In this document: positions 15,141 to 17,780 of the stretch, in pieces
Layout of the letters: every line of letters starts with the position of its first letter
Numbering within the stretch: position 1 is the first letter of the stretch
NCBI GenBank assembly: GCA_038217425.1
Contig: JBBQPM010000141.1
Span: 1 to 17,780 of the forward strand
Direction: 5' to 3'
Length of the DNA: 17,780 bases
DNA from: JAIEPT01 sp038217425
GTDB taxonomy: Bacteria; Planctomycetota; Planctomycetia; Gemmatales; Gemmataceae
Program-made: the position numbers and the translations under genes
The notes under the pieces: model-generated
Databases searched by the model: none
Told to the model about the DNA's origin: nothing
What the model saw: the letters and a program-made list of their open reading frames with translations, nothing else

Positions 15141-15185
15141 CGCGCGTCACTGGGTAAGCCGCAAATGCTTACCCAGTGACGCGCG
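15141..15185. other. Perfect 19-bp stem, 7-nt loop
   Basis: Arms 15141-15159 and 15167-15185 are exact reverse complements around a 7-nt loop. It starts 23 bp after the stop of the giant repeat protein and ends 68 bp before the cytochrome start. No T-run follows on either strand, so it is not a standard intrinsic terminator. It could be a 3'-end stabiliser, a processing site or a mobile palindrome. Its sequence is unrelated to the palindromes at 8151 and 11215. Confidence 0.85.
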
Positions 15186-15242
15186 CGGCAGATACCAAGT
15201 CACTCGTGATTTCTTCACGAAGTCGGAATGATGCATCAAATC

Positions 15243-15246
15243 GAGG
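15243..15246 (+). promoter_or_regulatory. RBS of the cytochrome-like gene
   Basis: GAGG lies seven bases before the ATG at 15254. It supports that start over an open frame reaching back into the hairpin at 15176. Confidence 0.6.
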
Positions 15247-15253
15247 CGCTCCA

Positions 15254-17446
15254 ATGATGCGAGATCATTTTTTGTCCATCATGCTACTTGCGGGATTTCT
15301 TGGGTTGCACTCAACTGCTCCGGTGCAGAGCCAGACGGAGAAGGAACTCGCCCAGCTGGCGCGTGGGTTTCTGAAGGATTATTGTTCCAAGTGCCACAGC
15401 GGGGCGAATCCCGAAGTCGAAGATTATGAAGTACTCAGCTACAAGAATTTGACAAAGAAGCGCGTCAGCGATGGCACGGCATGGTACTACGTGCAGCCGG
15501 GACTCAAGGGAGAGGCGGCCTTACACGCCTCGACGCTCTGGAATCGAGCCGGTCTCAAGGGCAAGGCAGCCGCCGAGCAAGACATGCCGCCGAATGCCGC
15601 CGCCGTCAAGCCGACCGACAAGGAACGTCAGGAGATTCTGCAGCGCTGGCTCGAGGCCGGTGCTCCGGAGTGGATCGAGGAAAAAATCGTCGACCGCCCT
15701 CGTCGGCCCGTGAACCGGGACGAAGGGGAGTTGTGGTTCGACGTCCAAAACATCTTGGATACGAAATGCCTGTCGTGTCACGCCGGCGCCAACTCGACCA
15801 GCGGCGTTGATCTGCTGCTGGTGAGCAGCTTCGAAAGTTTGACGAAGCCCTGGACCCAGGAAGTCCGCAATCGAAATTTGCTCAACGAGAAGAACCCCTG
15901 GAAGAACGACGAGCCGTGGTACTATGCGAAGCAGGGAACTCGTAAGCAACAAGCGCTGGATGCTTCCTTGCTCTGGCACATGATCGACACAGAGAAGATG
16001 CCCAAGGGGGCTTCGAAATTGACGCGCGTCGAGAAGCTGATTCTGCGCGAGTGGCTGGAGGCAGGAGCCCCGCAACCGGTGCTGATCCCGGCTCGCAAGC
16101 ACCTCTCGCCCGCCATGGTAGAGTCGGCAATTCTCAAGCATGTTGCCGCCGTTCCGCGGGAAGATCAACTTCACCTGAGATTCTTTTCGCTGACGCATCT
16201 GCAAAACAATCCCCGCGTGCGCCCGGCCGACCTGGTCCATCACCGCGCCGCCCTCTCCAAGTTGCTCAATAGTCTCAGCTGGCAACCGGATCTCGTTTTG
16301 CCGACGGTCGTACCCGAGACGGAAGAGGCCGTGCTGGCGGTGGATCTGCGGGCGTTGGGTTGGAAAGCCGCGCAGTGGTCAACAATCCTGGAAGCGTATC
16401 CCTATTCGATCGTGGAAACGACCTCCTGGCCGAAAGAGATGCTCCAGCGGACGGGGAGTTCCTTGCCATTGGTGCGTGCCGACTGGTTTGTGGCCCGCGC
16501 CTGTCGGCCTCCTCTGTATCACGCATTGCTCGGATTGCCGAACAACGCCCCCGCTTTGGAGGAGAAACTCGGCATCAACTTCATCGACAATTTCCGCAAG
16601 GGCAAATTGCTGCGGGCGGGCTATGAAGGCGCCAGCACCACGACCTCCGGTTTCCGCGTGATCGAACGGCAAGAGATCGCACGTTATCCAGGAGCATTCT
16701 GGCGCAGCTACGACTTCGGCAGAAAGCCGCTCGGCAAGGGCGAACCCGAATCCAACCCGCTTCGCGATCCGCTGGGCCCGCTGTTTACCAAACACCCTTT
16801 TCCGGACAAGGCGTTCAAACACGACGGCAACGAGATTATCTTCAACCTACCCAATGGGATGCAAGGTTACATGGTCACCGACGGCAAGGGCATCCGCATG
16901 GATGCTCCTCCCGAGTCGATTCTGATGGATAAGAATCAATTCTCCGGAACGACCGCGCTGCTGAATGGAATCTCTTGCATTGCGTGCCATGCCAGCGGCA
17001 TGCAAAAGGCGACGGATCAGGTACGCAATGAACTCGATGCGAAAAGGGACTTCGGCGGCGGGGAAAATTTGATTCGCGCGATCTATGTTCCCAAGGCGAT
17101 TCTCAATCAAAAACTCGAGGCCGACGAAGTGCGCTTTGTGAGTGCGGCCTACGATTGCACGTTTCCCTTTGACGGCAAGTTGCCGGATTCGCGTGAAGAG
17201 ATCATTTTAGCGGCCCACAAGCGTTACCACGCCAACGTGGGAGTTGAGGAAGCGGCACGCGAGTTGGGATACGCCGACCCTGCCGAATTTCTCAAGGAAC
17301 TGGCGACGGACAAGCTCAAGGGTTTGACACTGATCGGCCGGTTGCGCCAGGAGAACGGTCAAGTCAAACGCGGCGAATGGGCCGAGGCGTTCCGCGAAGT
17401 GGCCCGGCGCCTGGGTCGAGGTAGCGCGATTGTCGAACTCAAATAA
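15254..17446 (+). CDS. Secreted three-haem-motif cytochrome c-like protein
   Basis: This encodes a 730-residue exported protein (signal peptide about 1-26) with three C-x-x-C-H haem-binding motifs: C44-H48, C172-H176 and C575-H579. The first two sit in a duplicated module (about 33-139 and 160-273), each with a W-Y-Y step, a A-L-x-A-S-x-L-W helix, a M-P turn and a terminal W-L-E-A-G-A-P. This is the layout of planctomycete PSCyt1-type domains. Residues about 300-570 are a large non-haem region that I recall in other planctomycete cytochrome-like proteins (F-F-S-L-T-H-L, then L-L-N-S-L-S-W). The third motif follows I-I-F-N-L-P-N-G-M-Q-G-Y. Likely role is electron transfer or redox sensing outside the cytoplasmic membrane; no partner is identified. 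Two adjacent ATGs (15254 and 15257) are possible; GAGG precedes them. The PSCyt1-type gene follows 68 bp downstream. Confidence 0.9.
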   Translation: MMRDHFLSIMLLAGFLGLHSTAPVQSQTEKELAQLARGFLKDYCSKCHSGANPEVEDYEVLSYKNLTKKRVSDGTAWYYVQPGLKGEAALHASTLWNRAGLKGKAAAEQDMPPNAAAVKPTDKERQEILQRWLEAGAPEWIEEKIVDRPRRPVNRDEGELWFDVQNILDTKCLSCHAGANSTSGVDLLLVSSFESLTKPWTQEVRNRNLLNEKNPWKNDEPWYYAKQGTRKQQALDASLLWHMIDTEKMPKGASKLTRVEKLILREWLEAGAPQPVLIPARKHLSPAMVESAILKHVAAVPREDQLHLRFFSLTHLQNNPRVRPADLVHHRAALSKLLNSLSWQPDLVLPTVVPETEEAVLAVDLRALGWKAAQWSTILEAYPYSIVETTSWPKEMLQRTGSSLPLVRADWFVARACRPPLYHALLGLPNNAPALEEKLGINFIDNFRKGKLLRAGYEGASTTTSGFRVIERQEIARYPGAFWRSYDFGRKPLGKGEPESNPLRDPLGPLFTKHPFPDKAFKHDGNEIIFNLPNGMQGYMVTDGKGIRMDAPPESILMDKNQFSGTTALLNGISCIACHASGMQKATDQVRNELDAKRDFGGGENLIRAIYVPKAILNQKLEADEVRFVSAAYDCTFPFDGKLPDSREEIILAAHKRYHANVGVEEAARELGYADPAEFLKELATDKLKGLTLIGRLRQENGQVKRGEWAEAFREVARRLGRGSAIVELK

Positions 17447-17482
17447 AGACTCACGGCACTCGAAAATTGTCCGGCCCTCGAC

Positions 17483-17518
17483 ATGTCCCTCCTCCAGGAA
17501 ATGAAAGTCACGGCATGA
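17483..17518 (+). other. Possible 11-codon leader ORF
   Basis: An ATG at 17483 opens eleven codons ending in TGA at 17516-17518, which overlaps the ATG of the next gene as ATGA. There is no clear RBS for it. The downstream gene also lacks a well-spaced RBS, so translational coupling is conceivable. This may be chance. Confidence 0.15.
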
Positions 17519-17780
17519 GTTTGCTTCGTCGAGCGATATTATTCCTTCTGGCAGCGGCTGGGCCGGTTCGTGCCGATCAGGCGGCCGACCTCGAGTTTTT
17601 CGAGGCCAAAGTCCGTCCGCTCCTCGTGGAGCATTGCCAAAAGTGTCACGGCGACAAGAAGCAGCGCGGCGGGTTGCGGCTCGATTTCAAGGCGGCGTGG
17701 CTCAAAGGGGGCGTTTCTGGCCCGGCCCTCGTGCCCGGAAAGGCGGACAAGAGCCTCCTCATCCGCATGGTCAAAGGGGG
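17515..17780 (+). CDS. PSCyt1-type cytochrome c protein, 5' end only
   Basis: Only the first 88 codons are in the window. They show a signal peptide (about 1-20, ending V-R-A-D) and then F-F-E-A-K-V-R-P-L-L-V-E-H-C-Q-K-C-H, the characteristic opening of planctomycete PSCyt1 domains with one haem motif. G-G-L-R-L-D and G-P-A-L-V-P-G-K follow, also typical. In known planctomycete genes this domain is usually followed by DUF1549 and DUF1553 (PSCyt2 and PSD1), so the complete protein is probably 700 to 1100 residues. The ATG at 17515 begins the signal peptide, but its ribosome-binding site is poor. It probably shares a transcript with the three-haem gene ending at 17446. Confidence 0.85.
   Translation, partial: MSLLRRAILFLLAAAGPVRADQAADLEFFEAKVRPLLVEHCQKCHGDKKQRGGLRLDFKAAWLKGGVSGPALVPGKADKSLLIRMVKG

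Noticed and set aside
15141..15185. The hairpin as a Rho-independent terminator
   Set aside because: No T-run follows the stem on either strand.
15176..15253. Upstream start for the cytochrome-like protein
   Set aside because: It would begin inside the hairpin and place 26 polar residues before the signal peptide; the ATG at 15254 has a suitable RBS.

Overview
The window looks like chromosomal DNA of a member of the Planctomycetota. The evidence is the combination of a secreted formylglycine sulfatase, an NHL-repeat protein, secreted c-type-haem proteins of the planctomycete PSCyt type, a secreted caspase-like protein and an enormous Ala/Lys-rich secreted protein with a planctomycete-looking C-terminus, in high-GC DNA with many Sec signal peptides. 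I cannot place it more finely. There are thirteen protein genes, one cut off by the right edge. I see no tRNA, rRNA, CRISPR array, transposase or phage gene, and no frameshifted gene.

Layout: (1) 12-1613, minus strand: a membrane-anchored protein with a possible degenerate HAD fold, followed by a secreted protein with PPC-like beta domains. (2) 1725-5163, plus strand: sulfatase, NHL beta-propeller and alpha/beta-hydrolase esterase, all with signal peptides; plausibly a small set for removing sulfate and acyl groups from polysaccharide outside the cytoplasm. (3) 5195-11192, minus strand, read right to left: secreted caspase with a DUF4384-like C-terminal part, RNase III, a 99-residue Cys-rich protein, a secreted M28 metallopeptidase and a NeuB-type sialic-acid synthase. 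The last three are nearly contiguous (2 and 10 bp gaps). (4) 11193-11535: a 343-bp gene-free divergent region holding a large palindromic repeat. (5) 11536-17780, plus strand: a 1193-residue coiled-coil/low-complexity secreted protein, a three-haem-motif cytochrome-like protein with a duplicated N-terminal module, and the start of a PSCyt1-type gene.

The most interesting structure is non-coding. First, the RNase III gene has its own plausible promoter, and its 5' leader can fold into a long stem with symmetric internal loops (8918-8982), in the position of the autoregulatory RNase III target in the E. coli rnc leader. Second, a REP-like palindrome occurs three times. Two copies form an inverted pair around a spacer (11212-11304). 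The third (8126-8185) keeps the same spacer plus one arm, so spacer and arm form a composite, BIME-like unit. Third, a perfect 19-bp stem without a T-tract sits between the giant repeat protein and the cytochrome gene (15141-15185).

Among the proteins, the giant gene encodes 895 consecutive residues without Phe, Tyr, Trp or Cys and includes a 22-residue tandem repeat. The secreted caspase beside rnc is also worth following. Nothing here proves a new defence or signalling system. The RNase III leader and the composite palindrome are the best-supported new observations.
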